64,000 nt of DNA, taken from NCBI GenBank assembly GCA_009869945.1, contig WIXG01000011.1:310001-374000 (forward strand), read 5' to 3'. The translations under genes and the position numbers were made by a program. Position 1 is the first letter of the stretch; the number at the start of each line of letters is the position of its first letter. The stretch comes from Mesaphorura yosii (lineage: Eukaryota; Arthropoda; Collembola; Poduromorpha; Tullbergiidae). The notes under the pieces are model-generated. The model was not told the DNA's origin and ran no database searches. It saw only the letters and a program-made list of their open reading frames with translations. This document shows positions 13,301 through 28,201 of the stretch, in pieces.

Positions 13301-16300
13301 AAACATATTTCACGTCCAATCCGTCCAATTCCCTTCCAAATGATGAATTTCGGTTGAAATTACACGATAAGAGCCATTTTTCGTTCAGGAAGGAAGCACG
13401 CAACGAGCATCGCGACGTTTTTTATGTTTGAAATATTTGTGAAAGTTATTACATTTTTACACCCAAAGAGTAGGCAGCAGGCAGAAAAATGAAATCCAGC
13501 AGGGAGTAATTGCCAGTGATGTGCGTTGGTATTTTTGGCACGTTTCTTACTTGTGCACACAACAGGCAAGACGCAAGAGATCACGCAGCAGATCAAGGCA
13601 ACGCACCGGCATTCGTTCCATAATGATATGTAATCTATTCAGAGAATCTTGACATCTTCATTTCAGGAGTTCATACGCTGTGCACGAAGCACCTTTGCGA
13701 TGCGGGATCCTAAGAGACCTGACTTCAAGATTAAAGGAAATATTATGCTATTTAAATGAAGCTGGGGCCGAACTATCTGCGAAGCCCGTAAATAACAACC
13801 GTGACGAGCGGAGTACTTCGCTGTGCTCAACGCTGAAGGAACCTGTTTCATTATTTCGTGCCACTTTTACACGGTACAAGTGAACAATAGTGGCGAAAAT
13901 TTCCACAAATTCTGGAAATTGGACAATCTTCTTGCCCGCGCTTCGGGTTAAAGACAACTTACTTAACTGAAGGCTGCGTCTGTCTGTGCTCATCTTCTCA
14001 ATCTGAGAATTGGCACTTGACAGATTGTGCGGATAATGAGACTCAAGAGACCAATTACCCATTGCGGGAATTCTTAGGCGCTCAGCCCACGGCCGTGGCC
14101 CACCAGAACCGTAACCCGTTTATTAGCACAGTGCTCAGCCTCATTATCGATACCATCACTTTTGACTAAACTAAACCCAACTAACTGGATGCTCATTATT
14201 ATTGCTGCATGCTGCAATGCTATGTGATGATGGCGTGGCGGTGACGGTGGCGATAATCGCGACGACCATCATAATCATCATCATAATAGTGGTTGATAAT
14301 GATAATGTCATGGAACATTATTCTTCTGCTGCCGTTCATTGTTATCTTAATCTGAATCAAGTCGTTCAACCTTTCAACAATTGGACACGACCACCCCCAC
14401 TACATAAATTTCCATCCCATCATAATCAGAATCATCATCGGGTAGGCAGGCAGGCTCTCGTCGACGTCGTCCTTATTAATTTCATATTCAATTTCATAAA
14501 TGGGAAACAAGTTCTCCAGACAATGCAAACGCAGAGGCGAGTCGAGGCAAGGTCCTTCTTTCAAATCATGATCATCAGAGTCAGGAATGAGAATAGAAGA
14601 TGACAGTGACAGGTTTCAGTTTCACAAGTCCCACTTTTCACTGCTCACAATGCCCTGGCCTGATTGAGTATTTAAATGTCAACTCGACCTGCTTTGTCAG
14701 ATTTCACCTGAGCAGTCGTGCAGTGCTTTGCTGAACAACTTTTGACGGACAAAGTCATTAAATTCCTTAAATCACCGCACTTGGCAGTGCTTTTGGGGTA
14801 GAAAACACAAACGGATGAATTCTCTTCAGAAATTCTTGTTTCTCAGCAGGAAGTCTATTTTGAATTCCCTAAAGAACTTGTTATTCGGCAGGCTCTGATA
14901 TTTTGGGGCTGGAAATGATTTGAAAGTCTCGAAACAATGCAAACATCAAAGATGAGGCGTAAGCACGAAAGAAAAAGCAAAGGATGAAAAATGTGCAGCC
15001 GACAATATTCATAATTCAGTATGTAAATGTCCATGTCTGTAGCTTCTGTCTTGCCTTCGCGGCCCGCACGAGCAATGGCAAAAAAGCAGATCACAAATCA
15101 CGATTCACGACTTAAGACCAGAACAGAAAGAATTCCAAGCCCGGTAGCCGCGAAATAATTTGAGGAAAATGATCTGCCCGCCTGCCTGCCTGAATGAAGA
15201 ACGAGTGAGTCGAGTTTATAGTTCATAGATGATGAATGAGTTTTCACAACGATTACAAAAGTTGTTGCTGCTCCTGCTTTGGTTTGACGTGTATTATTAT
15301 TACACAATTACACAGAATTCAATCCTACAATTACGACAGGCCAGTTAAGACCAAACCAGTTTGCTCGGCATACCATTTAAGCCGGCCAGCATTCCAATTG
15401 TTCATTTCAGCATTGTTGGACTCCGCTGCCTTGTACTCCATCAGTTCAATAAAATATGGAGAACTCGAGTTGATCTCGGTCTTTGGCTCTTGGATCATTT
15501 CGCAGCTCTTTACACAGTAATTATCTTTAACTGCGCTGCAAGAAATTACAAAAATATTCATATGCTGGTGCTGACCGTGCGAGGAGGCGGCAGCATATTC
15601 CGATCACGTTCTGGGCAGTACAGTAGTAAGTAGAAGTAATAGTGATTGAGCTGAATTTCAATTTTATCAATCGCAGTGAGTGCAGTTTACTGCTTTAATT
15701 ATGCGTGTCATGCAAGTTGTGAGTCGGCCGGCTGCGAGTTTCGAGTTTAAACATTGCCTGGGTGTGAAATTGATGAAAATTGGTCTGCTGCTGGCTTGTA
15801 ACGACTAGCTGCAAATTGCAAATCGCAAATATTTGTGTAATTACTACACTGCACTGCATTACTTTATAACTGGTCCAAGTTCAAGGTTTATTAATTGCTT
15901 GTACTGTATTTGAAAAACATGCAAATTAAATGTGTGTTGTGTGCAGTAGGGAATTATGAACTCTATTTACGGTAAATCACCGTTTCATTTTAAAGTGAGC
16001 TTACTGAACAGAAGTCAAGATCTCAACTCTAACTCATCAAAGTTGCTCTTGTTATTAATGTGAGAAAAGAATGGAATTCCAGTGGCAGAAGGCTGAATCA
16101 AGAACAATAAGACAATCTGAAAGACTTTAAAATACTTATCAAAGCCTCTGATCAGTTTAGTGTGTACAGACATATTTATCATTGGTAATTTATCCTCCCG
16201 CACTTGCTGCACAGCAATCACACTGACTGTGCTCCATTGTTTTCAGGCCAGGAAAAACACATAGATGAGAGTTGTTAATGGAGTCATCATACTCAGCGTT

Positions 16301-17833
16301 TAATCAATGTCAGGGTCATTACGACGCAATAGTGCGCCTGCTGGCGACTTACATTCACTTAATTCTGACAAAACGCACACAATTGCATCAATTCCTTGCC
16401 AGGTTACATGGGAAAAGCCCATTTTGGCACATGCAGCATGTTAAACGATTCGAAACATTTCCTAATCATTGTCATTTTCTGAATCGCGTCGAATCGGGCA
16501 TTATACAATTCGTTTTGGACCCATCGACTTCAATTGAACTCTGTGCACCAGAATAATGGAGATGTGAACGTGACATTTGACTTTAACCAAAGAACTGGGA
16601 CCCACGGATTCAAGCGAAGCTGTACGTGTAATGCTGCTGAATGCAAACCAATTAAGTTAAAATTTGACTTCATTGAAAATCATTTTGCTCCATAATTCTT
16701 GCACAAAAGCTGTTTTTCGTGTCATCATTATCCAGTGCATTGTGCACGGGTCGTAACAATAAATAACTTGATAAAATGGAATGAAAGTCAATCGACCGTG
16801 ACCGAAGAATGAGCTGGGAATGGGGACGCTCTTTCTCTTGCTTCTTGCTTGTTCTCTTCTCGTGTCATTGTTCGCGGCTCACAGTTCTCATCCATATCAA
16901 TTTCAATGTGATCTCCATTATTGCCTCTTCCACTTTCTGCTCGCAGTACGTCCAGGTCTGTGGCCGGGTTCATTTCATGAATTCAGGAAGGTCGGATTGC
17001 AAAATTACATTTTGAATTCAAGTGGACTCAGGTGAGACGTTTGTCCTCATTTTTTTGTCCAGCCCGCATTTTCAGTGTTTGCTTTTGCCTTACTCTCCGA
17101 ATCACGAATCACGCTCTTCATCATGAACAGTTTTACTTTTACGAGCCCGAAAACGGAAAGCAATTTCAAAAGATTGCATTGGTCGCATTATTGTTTATTC
17201 CTTTAAAATTGTCACAATCACAGGCAAACCCAATGCATAAAATTAAATCAAATCAAATACAAAAGAAAATTCCATTTACTTTCAAATGGTTATTACCGCA
17301 GAGCAAATAACAACACGGGAACAATTTTCTGAAAATTGGAAAATTCAGGAATCGAATATTTATACCATTATTATATGGGAAACGTAAATGCGAATGTGAA
17401 CCCATTTCGACAGCCCGAATCGGGAATTGAGCCACGCGTGCGAAGAGAAAGCAATCGAGATGTTTACACAACAGTCGAACAAATAAATAAAAATTGAGTC
17501 GAGGGAATTTGGTACACAAATTGGTAAATTGGGTGCGTATTTCTCCGTTTGCGTGGCAGACACGGTGATTTACATATTTCCAATTATTGTCTAAAGGAGC
17601 ATTGGTATTGGAGCAACTCGTCAGGGATTTACGTCTAAAATCGAATACTGCAGGGAGCAACAAAGGTGAAATTACATTTGCATTTGTACATTTGAACTAT
17701 ACTGAGCGCTGAGCTCCGCGTTAATTTATGGCGTTGAGTTTTATATCATTTAACATTATAATTTTCATGTATTGTAATAATAACCTCGCACTTTAGCTGG
17801 CTAAAGTTGACTTAGGTTTACGGCAGGTCTGGC

Positions 17834-17843
17834 TATATATAAG
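17834..17843 (+). promoter_or_regulatory. Isolated TATA-box-like element
   Basis: TATATATAAG is followed by a more G/C-rich stretch, as in a TATA promoter, and would predict a start near 17865-17870. The only downstream open frame starting at an ATG nearby is about 34 codons (from about 17901), so no protein gene is attached. It may drive a non-coding or enhancer transcript, or be a chance match in AT-rich DNA. Confidence 0.2.
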
Positions 17844-20096
17844 AAGCGGTCAGGTGCACAGCAGGGCTGGAATTGGAATGAGTCAGGCCACAGAATGCCA
17901 GCATGAGAAGAACGGGTCAGTGGAATCACGGGACGGGACGTGGTGTCAGTGCACAACAGCAAAACGCTTTTGGCTGTCAGCCACTTACAGAGTACTTGAG
18001 AATATAATCATAATATAAACACAACCCCCGTCGAGTTATCGTTTGCAGTTGCTGGAGAGAAGAAACACAGAATTATTTCTGACCAGTACCGCGTAGTGTA
18101 CCGTTGTGGTTGACCATGTCTGGAAATACAAATCGTAATCATATCGCATCTCACATTTCACAGAACGCAGTATCTTGTCAGCGTGTGCCTACACCTTTGA
18201 CTTGGCTTGACTTGGCCTGAGCCCATGCAAGCTGCAATCAGATTTTTAGACCCGGCTTCCAAGAAAAGAATCTCAGCGCAGTGTCCATTGTTTTGTGTTG
18301 TGCATCGAAGGAGGAGCTGTTTCCAACTCAAAGAACTAATGTACTCGCAAATATGAAGTGATCTTGGGACAAATTCAAAAGAATGGAATCACTCATCTCC
18401 ATTGTACGACATTTAGTTGAATAACAACTTCATTTTCTGGTACTCCGTCACCGTTGGTTGACTCCGTTCAATGGGCTCAATGGAAATGGCAATGGCCATG
18501 GAAAGTGGAACAAAATTCTGAATTTATCGAACCTGAGCCAGGACAGGACCCTCGTTTTGCTCTTCCATTCAGTTTCAGCACAGTGCTGCTCATATTTTAT
18601 GGACACGGAAAATTAATGGATTGCCATTGTAGAAGCAGCCATGGCATTGTCCCGAGCCAACAGTCAGAAGTGGTCTTGCATTGAACAACACGGGAATCTG
18701 ATTGTTGAATAGGTCGCAGTCAATAAAAATGTGTTTTACACTGAATTCAATAGCAAATTGAGATATGCAACTTAAAAATTGCTTACCAGTTGCAACTGCA
18801 TTGCATAAAAGGTCATTATTAACTGTAAATTCCTTTTTTCTTGTAATGGACTGATGTTTCTTGCTTGCATTCTTCATTCTTCGTGTTCCAGGAAGGGTCA
18901 ACTGATGGATACTTGGACGTGGACCAGACCACGAGAGCCACGGGTGCACAATGTTATTACGTTCAGACTTCTCAGCACAACCGAGTCCCAGTCCCAGCTG
19001 CAGCCGTCCAACTTGTAAAAGTTAACCCAATGGGGAATTGGGCACACTTTTCTGACTGGTATAGAATTTAATGAACTGAACAGCGTATTTTTCCGGCTGT
19101 GACAACTCAATTGAACAAATAATTGAATGATTACGCGCTTCCATTATGAATCATTGTCGTGATTATCGTTTCAAACTGAATCGAGTCATTTAACATGGAA
19201 ACATGTGCTACAACTTGCACAAAAGTAGTGCACAGAACCCAAGCATCAATACACCTTAAACAGACGTTAGCCCGGCTTGAAGCTTTAGTCCAAACAGCGT
19301 GAGGATAAAAATAAGAAAAAATATAAACAACACGAAAGTATGGGAGCCATTTGCAAATAAAAAACGTCCGCGTGCATGCTCGGGCAATTTTTTATGTCTT
19401 TTTATCGTCACTTCGTCGTAATTCCAATCCATTACCCGGGATGAGTTTGTCAGTCAGTCAACCAGCCAACCAGAGATCCAGGCGTAATGCGTATCATCAT
19501 TTTATCTTGATCGCCTCGTATGGTACCATAAAACCGTGCATTAGACCGAGCCAGCAACGTTACCGCCATACATTTTCTGATGATGCTCATCAGAATCCAT
19601 TTCCAGTGTTTAGGAGCGTAACTCTTTCTCATTGTCGTAGCTGCTGAGTGGAAATGAGGGACAAATTTATCTCCATTCCAGACCGGAAGGAAGTAAACTG
19701 CCATCGGGCCGGAGAGAAGAATAGAATAGCCGACTCTTCGCTGCCTGGTACTGCAGTGAGTTGAGCATAAGAGAATAATGGAATTGTGGAGTTAACAAGG
19801 CAAGTCAACGGAATTCAGTTGCAATTTTTTATTTTATTACTCGCTTGTTAAGCCTAATCAGTGGAATGCTTCCATAAACTTGTTCTTACAACACAGAAAC
19901 ATTCGTCAGCCTGTCTCTGTGTCTGCAGTCTCAAGCAGCAGTCAGGCCGCCAGTCTTGAAGCCTGCCTGGTTTTTGCCTGCCTGCGCAGCAGTGAAGAGT
20001 ACATTTGGATTTATTACCACACGAGAGAAGAGTTTCCGTGATGCACTTGATGCTGGATGCTGGCGTTTGATGTGTATGCTAATGCTGATGCCAAGC

Positions 20097-20123
20097 TTAC
20101 GAGTTACGAGTTACGAGTTACGA
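20097..20123. repeat. Short tandem repeat, TTACGAG x about 3.9
   Basis: Three perfect copies of the heptamer TTACGAG run from 20097 to 20117, followed by a partial fourth copy. It is a small microsatellite in non-coding spacer with no gene attached. Confidence 0.9.
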
Positions 20124-23100
20124 CGAAATTCTTTTTTACTGGTAAAAAGTTCTGGCACGTTTTCTTTATTTACATGAAACCAAAACGGCCAAGATGCGAT
20201 CTCATTATACAAAGAATACCTCAAATCTTCTTTTGCTCCCTTCGCCTGACTTTGCAAGGATGTCGTCAGTACCACGTCTCAACAGTACACGACTTTTCCT
20301 CCTCTTCAGTCTTGACAACTTCATCTTTGCCACACCTTTGCTGTTTGCTGTTGCTGCTTCCACGCTCCAAGTCGTCTCAGGAGACACGATGCAGATGCAG
20401 ATTTGGGAGAAAAATACAATTGAGCAAACTACACTACGTGCGTGCGTTGAAAATTTCTTGTCTACTTTATTTCATGGAATCTGTAAATGAATTTGTCTTT
20501 GTCATTCGTATGGAAATGAGATGGAAGTCGAATTTTGTCACTCGTGAGCTCTTCTGTGGGCTGCGGCTGTGACTGCAGAAATTCTTGAAGCAGGGAAGGT
20601 CAAGCCAATAAAGCTAGAGCGAGGTACAAAACCTCAAAAATAGCCCACAAAAGTGACGTTCCTCTTGGCATTTGGGTCTAATTAATCATGTTTACATTAG
20701 CACGGTCAGAATACAGACAAGTACAACTGCAGTGTATTGCAATATAGTCACTGGCCATTGACCATTCGGGTAAGGACCGAGCGCAAGAAACCTTTCGTTT
20801 TCTTTGACCAACATTTTCCATTCCATTTCATTTCTTACCCTCACAGAGCAGAACTGTCAAGCTAATTTCACGTGTATTATATAAACTTACAGATGATGAT
20901 GATTATGACAATGATAATGATAGATGTTACCTTTAGCGGAGTAAATGAATGTAATTAAGAGTTCATTATGATGAATAACGTTAACAAACAGTGCGCAGCG
21001 CACAATTGATGGATAATTCTCTTGTTGTACAGTGCCAGGCCGCTGCACTGTGCTGCTTTGTGCTGGGCATTGCAGTTAATAGTTAAAAGCCCAAAAGCTC
21101 AGCATGATGTCAGACAATGATGAAGTAGTTATAAGTTTGAGATTGAGATGTTTAACTAAGTATTTGTTATTTGCACAGCACAAGTGTGTTAAAGTAAACA
21201 CTGCACTGGCACTGACTTTGGCTGCTGCGCTGCGCTGCGCTGCCTCGAATTCCTTTTGTACAAGAATTATTTTCACCTGTCAACTACAACAGCCATTAAC
21301 TACGGTAGATTATTAAGAGTGGGGCCGGGGCTTTGTGAGAGCCACGCTGATGGTGAGGCTGAGGCCGCTGTAGCCGTGTCCTTCTGCTTTCGTACCCATG
21401 CCCAAGCCATGCGACTGTGCCTGCGCGATTATTGAATAGAATCACTAATTATACAAGATTTCTTCCCTTGATTTCATTTCTTTGACATATTTCTTTGTGC
21501 GCTGCAGTTCATTTTCATTTAAAATGATGAACGAGAACGAGTTTTCAAGCGAACGCCGCAATGCCTGACACTTTACCGACTTTCTTTGAGTGTTTGAGTG
21601 TATTTCCTAAGGAAATATGGTCCAATGAGATACTTTTTGAGAGTTCAGTCGTTTTTCAGTCCAATTCTCATTTTAATGAGCACTTAGCATTTAGCTATGG
21701 GCCATGAGTTCTCAGTGCCACGCTGGTATGTACATAAGTACAATCAAAGTAAGTAATCATAAGTAAGTATTTTATCAATTCTGACATCAAACCGCATGCA
21801 ATGCGGAGAATAGAAACGAAACGAAATCAAGGAAATGAAGATTGAATCTTCTGGGTTTTTAGTTTCATGGGCCCTATGTAAAATTAATGTGACGATATAA
21901 GCACAGCAGTTTCACACTGAAATTAGTTGACCAACGAGTAACATGCTTTCAGTCTATTCCAGTCAGTCAAGGTTCAGAGTATTTCGATCTGCAAAAGCGT
22001 CAAGCGTCCATTCAATTGCCGTCGTTGTCCGTCTAGCATTTTCTATCCAAAAGCTGTGATATCCAATTACGTTACATGTGCGTATGATCGAACAAGCGGA
22101 CACAATCGAAATAAATGCATTGGGTGAATTATAAATTAACTTGGAGTATAAGTACGCGTATTTGGTTTCAGTTTCATTACATTACACTGTATCGCAACTC
22201 TTTCCTTTCCCTGCCTGCGCCTGCATGGCTCGAACGAGGATCTTAATTTTTCGTATTAGTTAATAGTCTCATACATTAGAATTAGAATTACGATAAACAC
22301 TTACGATTAAGAACATGGTTCGAGTAACCAAACACCGTGGAGTGTAATGCTACGTTGAATTTTACGATTTTACGTGGCTTATCTGAAACTTTCAATTTAT
22401 ATATTGAATTTCAAATTAATCACCTACATTTAGCGTCGGACTTCCAGTACACCTGCTATGAGCCACCTATTTTTAATCTAGCTATTAGACAGCGGTGGAG
22501 ATATTACCATTGGCATTGGCATCGAGCAATGCAGTACGGTTGGCTAAATGCTAAATATTTAGGTTCTTCTACCCTTTAAGGTGTTTCAAAACGTTAAAGC
22601 ACCAGAGTCTTGAAAAATATTATTTTTCAATTATAAAACAATTTAGACTTCATTTAATCCTTTGTAATAACAAATTATAATGGGAGAAGGGCGCAGAAGA
22701 ATGAAAAGAAAAGGCAGGCAACGTAATATGAATGAGCGAGCGTGGAGAAAGGGTTCGAGATAAAATATAATGGCGTGGCTTGGCGCGGCACGGTGGGTGA
22801 GTTAATTTAATTTTAATATCATTGCTTGCCTATAGATTAAGCAGATCGAGAGCGAGATCGGGATCTTTGCTCCGGGTCCTGTAGCCGTGTAGCCTTGATC
22901 TGTCTGCATTACTTTCTTTGCATCTGTGTGACACCATTTTCACTGACTTCATCACTCACTCGCTGGCGTGGCGTGATGTCATCAGATTAGACCATACCAT
23001 GCCACGCAAGGGTTAAGCGTCCGTTCAGGCAGGCATCAGGCAGCTAATGCTTAAGATAAATATTATCATTTCAAATGAGTCGTGAAAATGTGGCGTGTTA

Positions 23101-26100
23101 TTCTTGGACTTAATTCTATAATTCATGTTCATGTTCCTGCTCTTCCACATGCTTTCCAGTGCGAGTGCGATCACGGTCAGGCCACGACCACACATTGGGT
23201 CCCAAAGGGTTACGCGCACTGCACGTTATAATTTTTAAATCCTCACGTTGAATGTGTATCAAGTTTCATCATAATAATATTTGTAGTAACACGGCCAAAG
23301 GATGATTTTAATCTTTCCATCTAATATCCTCCTCTCATAATATTATATCATCACAATACATAAAGGCAGGCCTATTTTCTCTTTTCACACCCTTTTACCT
23401 AATTTTAATTCAAACCCGGCTCGCAAGCGCACACAGCAGCTCGTATGTCTATTTATTTTTCCAATAAGTGTATAAACGTGAAGTTAGGGAATCGTAATGC
23501 TGAACGCAACCAAAATTAATAAAAGGCACTAAAAGAAAGAATTAGACGAAGCTCGTATGAGACGAAGGAAGTCGTGCTTGTACCCTGTAGGTTGTCATAA
23601 AAATTAATTCAGCCACATATTCATTGTTCGAAATGATTACACGTTGGTGGTGTGAGGTGATATGATACAATTTATCAATCTTATTTCAAGCGTCCGTCAG
23701 TCCGCCACTGCCAGCCAGCCAACGTAGCCTTATTTGATTGACAGGAAATTGTAATCAGGAATTATGCTGCAAGTAGTTACAAATTGGGCCAAGAATTATA
23801 ATTGGAAAGGGTTTACAAGTATCATTTCACCACATTTCTAGCTTGGCAGGCAAGCATGTGAGGGCATTCCTTCTTCATGCGAGGCTGTTCAGGTATGACA
23901 GGTGTTACAAAGTATAATTTTGGGACTGCTGGAAGCAAAATACCATTTGGGATAGAAATTAACGGCCTTAAACGAGCGTGGCGTTGAGGTCAGGTTCTTG
24001 CAAAAGAATTTCTCGTGCCCCAGACTTTCGGCTGTGCATTTATAGCTAGCCAATACTTTAATCATGCATAAATTGGACCATGAATCATGATTCCATGGCC
24101 ATAGCCATAATTATGCGAGGCAGGAGATGGCCCTGCATCATTGTCAACCTACGATCAATTTACGACCAAATTAGGTCGTTGATCAAAATGCATCGGAGGT
24201 GCATTGTTTAAGAAGAATAAATTAAATACGGACATTTATCATCATGAATTTTATCTCCGGTTCCAGATCTCAAACGATAATTTATGCGCACTACACGAAG
24301 GACAGAGCCATGCAAGCCAAGGCAGGGGTTGAAAATTTAATTTGACTTGATCACTTCATGAGTGAGTCTATTGAGCCTTATTTTTGAAGCATCTGACATG
24401 TGAATTGTGAAGCCGGAGTCGGCCAAGATTTCGGTGATAAGGGAAGAGAAGAGAGACGGAGACGGACGCGGATCCAATTATCCATGCACTCGAAGAATGC
24501 TGCTCAGTTTCCAATTATGAACCATTTTATGGACAGCGTAATAAAAGATCTGCTTTGCTTCGAAAGCGTTCGTGTCAGTAATGAGAATCCGATAGGAAAG
24601 TGTGTAAATTTGACTGTGGCCGGATTCTGGATCGGTCGGATCAGAATCAGACCCAAGATCAAGAATGCATGCACAATGAGGACCTTCGAGCAGCCTCGTG
24701 AGCACGGCAGAGATAAGAATTTAATTTGACATTTGTTAAACCTGATTGAAAAATGAAGTAGAAACATGTTTTACTGCAGGTCCTGACAGACTCCAAACAG
24801 AATCCTTTATTTTTATTTCTATCTTTATACACCTTTTTATGGCAGGGTTTATTGTAAGAATTCGAATTCAAATGTACTACAGCACACCACAACAATGAAC
24901 CACGGGTACACGGGTACTTGTACCGTGTACTTGGGCAGAGAGACATGAGCATTTATCGTTTTGTTTTATTACGTAACATTGTGTTTCTGTTTTTTGTGTC
25001 CGCGTCCAGTCCCTCACTCGCACTCTTCCAGAATTCTTAATGAACTCTATCTTTCCACAGGCTCACTGACTTTTCCAGCAATGTGATGCAAGACGTGCAT
25101 GCAATTGACGAGTCTACGTCCGTGATTTGATTGAAGTTGAGGCCCTTAAGGACTGAAGCTTGAAACTGTGAGAGAGAGACTTTATCTTTGCTCCGGTGAG
25201 CCTATTTCTTGTATATTCTGCTGCAAATACACAGCTGAAACTAAAGCGCTTTCCTCGATTGCACTTTTGAGGATAATAACGACTTTGAATACTTTTAGCA
25301 TTAATTTGAAGGTGGACATTCCAATTTGATAGTTGCAGGGCAGGAGCAGAAAATTTCAGAGGAATTTCGATTCTTGTGCTAAAATTGTGTAAATTCCGCA
25401 AGCGATCAAGCCCGGATGACGACACATTCTTTTCGGCACATGACAGGCAAAATCGATTGCTCTCGCACTCTGGAGCTTGAAATCATTGAAATATCTATGC
25501 GTGCATACACACTTGTACACTTGGAAGTTGATTATGCATTCCAGTCCTCCTTTGCACCTTAATTAATATTGTTCACAATACTGTAACGTAACTGTAATGA
25601 AATGTAATTTACATGTGAACGTGAACCCGAAATCAATCAACCATTAAGGAGTAACGAGAACGTATTGAAAAAGTCAAATGCTTGCAGCTTTTCGGTATCC
25701 ATTTCTTTGGCTTGGCTTTAGGTCTTTGATGGCTTGATACTTGGACCGCTGCCGCCTACCGCGGCTTCGGCTGCGGCTCGGATCAAATAATCCATAAACG
25801 AACCTGCATTGTTATTGTTGTCTTGTGCAGTTATCTGTGAAATACAATTATAACAATACCACGGCGGTGATGGGAAAACGATGAGCTGAGGCACTCGAGC
25901 AGCTCGGGATTAAAATGTTTAGCAAAATGAAAGTATAGAGCCCGGTCTCAGCAAAGTACACGGCACGGCGCAACAGCACAATGGAACGGTAGAATGGGAA
26001 AAGGGTTGCCCTCCTCCTGTGTCAAAATGATAATTTCATTATTATTCTCATTATTCGGTAAACGTTAATCCTCTTTCTGCCTCATCACTCTTCCACACCA

Positions 26101-27999
26101 TAATTTACATATTGTAAATTTCTTTTGACGTGACGCACTCAATTTTGATGCCTGCAACCTCGAAACCTGTACTGTACGTGGCACTTAAGTACAGTCTACA
26201 CAAAATACAGCTGCATTTGCCAGAGAACCTTCGGCAACTCCGACTCCGAGTCTGGAAAGTCTAATTTGAAACAAGGCTACCATTTTAAGTTCATAATAAT
26301 TTCTAATTATGTACGCTTAGCGCAGATGTGCCTACCCGGTTAAAGTTAAACCACGGCACGTTGCGTAATTAACCAGCCCTGCCTACAAAGCTTGCTTCGA
26401 TTGCTTTGCTGGCTACACAGCTGATTAAGAGTTAATGCGCGATGAAATTGAACGTGCATCACTTCTTAGAGCAGGATCGCCTAAGCTGTATAACTAATTT
26501 CGTCTTCGTTGTTTCATGAACAAATAATATTGTTTTTACTGGCTCCGTGCTTCGTGACATCGTGACGAAGTCGTGAAACTGTAATTTGATAATCTTGTTC
26601 ACACTCATTAACAACTCAAATTACTTAATGCCAGTAATAATTATTGCAGTGCAGGGGTTGTCGTACGAGAGCATAGAGCACCAAAATCGGTTTAAATGGT
26701 CCATAAATGGAATCGCTGCACCCAGGCCAGGATTCTGCCCTTCAGTGTTATGGGTGGCTGTGGCAAAGCGGGCAAGGCAAAATACCCGAGCAGTATTGTG
26801 CAATAAATCAGCATTAACCCCAAATAACCACAGAGACAAATACAAGCGAGCCGTTAAAAGACCGTAACTGTAACTATTTGACACAGATGTGAAAATTATT
26901 CCTCTCTGCCTCTGCCTGCGTTTTCGTTCAGTAAATAGTTTAGATTACAAAATTCGTTCCGGCTACGAGGGCTCGAAAGTTTCGCTCTGCTCAATTTGTA
27001 TTATTTACATCAAATTAGTCACAAATCACGGAATAATACGAGAACATTTACAAAACTTAAAATGTGTGCACAACTGTTTATCTGACCGGTAGATCAAGAG
27101 CGGGACCAAAATTCTTATCAGCCAATTAATTTGGCCCGTCTTATGAGCATGTTAAATGGAAAATAGCGTGCAGAGACCAAAAACCAGGCAAAGAAGGGAA
27201 CGCAACGAACGAAACCAGAATTCCTCGTATTATGAAACTGAAATCCAGAACTTGAATATTTGTCAACGTCTCGTCACCGTGCCCGTCACATACCCGACAA
27301 CTTTTATTACGCGTTCGTAAATCAATTTGAATTAATGAACAGTTTTAAAAAGAAATTTAAAATTACGACTGTCAAAATAAGGCCCTTCATTAATATTAAT
27401 ATTCAGGCGAAATAAACGTCGCGTCGTCTCTCTCACGTACTTTAAAAGGTATTAAAATGCCAAAAGGTCAGACTTTCTCGCTTATCTTTTTCTCACATCA
27501 TTTCTGGCCTGGCCATCTTACGATGTCATTAAAACAATACGGCAAAAACTAGCCTGGACTCAAATTGCATTTGATTGTGATCTTACTTTTGGTGTTTCGT
27601 CGACGAAGGTTTAAATCACCCATTTTATTACGCTCAGAGTTTAAACTGGAAAAGTCGTCTGCGCCATCGCCATCGTCGTCGTGTTGATGGTACACTCTGA
27701 ATTTAAATGGGTTTGAAAAAGATTAGGAGATTAGGACATTCATCAGTTTCAACACAAAGTTGGTCGTAGTTTCAGTCGAGTTCATGAATGACGATGATAA
27801 TTTAACAAATTGAGAGAGTAAAGTGAAACTAAATACTCGATAAATTCTTTCTAATGTAATTGGATCCGTTCTCTCACGAGTACGAGCGTTTGTCGTTTGT
27901 GGACGTGGATTGTGAATGTTAACGTGATACAATAAAATACTACTTTTTAAATACGGTTAAGATGATCACGGAGCTAGGCTGGCATAAATCCTTCAACAT

Positions 28000-28005
28000 T
28001 TTATT
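28000..28005 (-). terminator. Candidate poly(A) signal of the CenH3 gene
   Basis: Reads AATAAA on the minus strand, about 200 bases after the CenH3 stop codon. This is a typical 3' UTR distance for a polyadenylated, replication-independent histone-variant mRNA. I did not look in detail for a histone stem-loop element. Confidence 0.4.
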
Positions 28006-28201
28006 TCAATTTTCGAACTCAAGGAGTAGTTATCAAGAGCATTTATGACTGAGACACAAAACTTTTCTACAAACATTGAATATTAGTAGGACACTTATGA
28101 ACTACAAACTACCAACACTAATGGACTTAGATTAACATATTTCTAGTTTTACTACAGAATATTCTTACTATCACTATCTGAGCATTTCCAACTTTCTAAG
28201 C

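Larger units (their letters stand above)
6464..28199. other. Gene-poor spacer, left half of the ems/E5 intergenic region
   Basis: About 21.7 kb with no gene I can support. The first few hundred bases upstream of 6463 must hold the 5' UTR and promoter of ems/E5 copy A. The rest has only short chance frames. Local structure includes a 16-base inverted repeat at 10114-10129 / 10320-10335, an isolated TATA-like element at 17834-17843 and a TTACGAG tandem repeat at 20097-20123. A large non-coding interval beside a developmental homeobox gene usually carries enhancers, but no specific enhancer can be named from reading alone. Confidence 0.6.

Noticed and set aside
23581-23590. TACCCTGTAG, identical to the first ten bases of miR-10
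   Set aside because: The match stops after ten bases and I saw no pairing arm within hairpin distance; a ten-base match in 64 kb can be coincidence.
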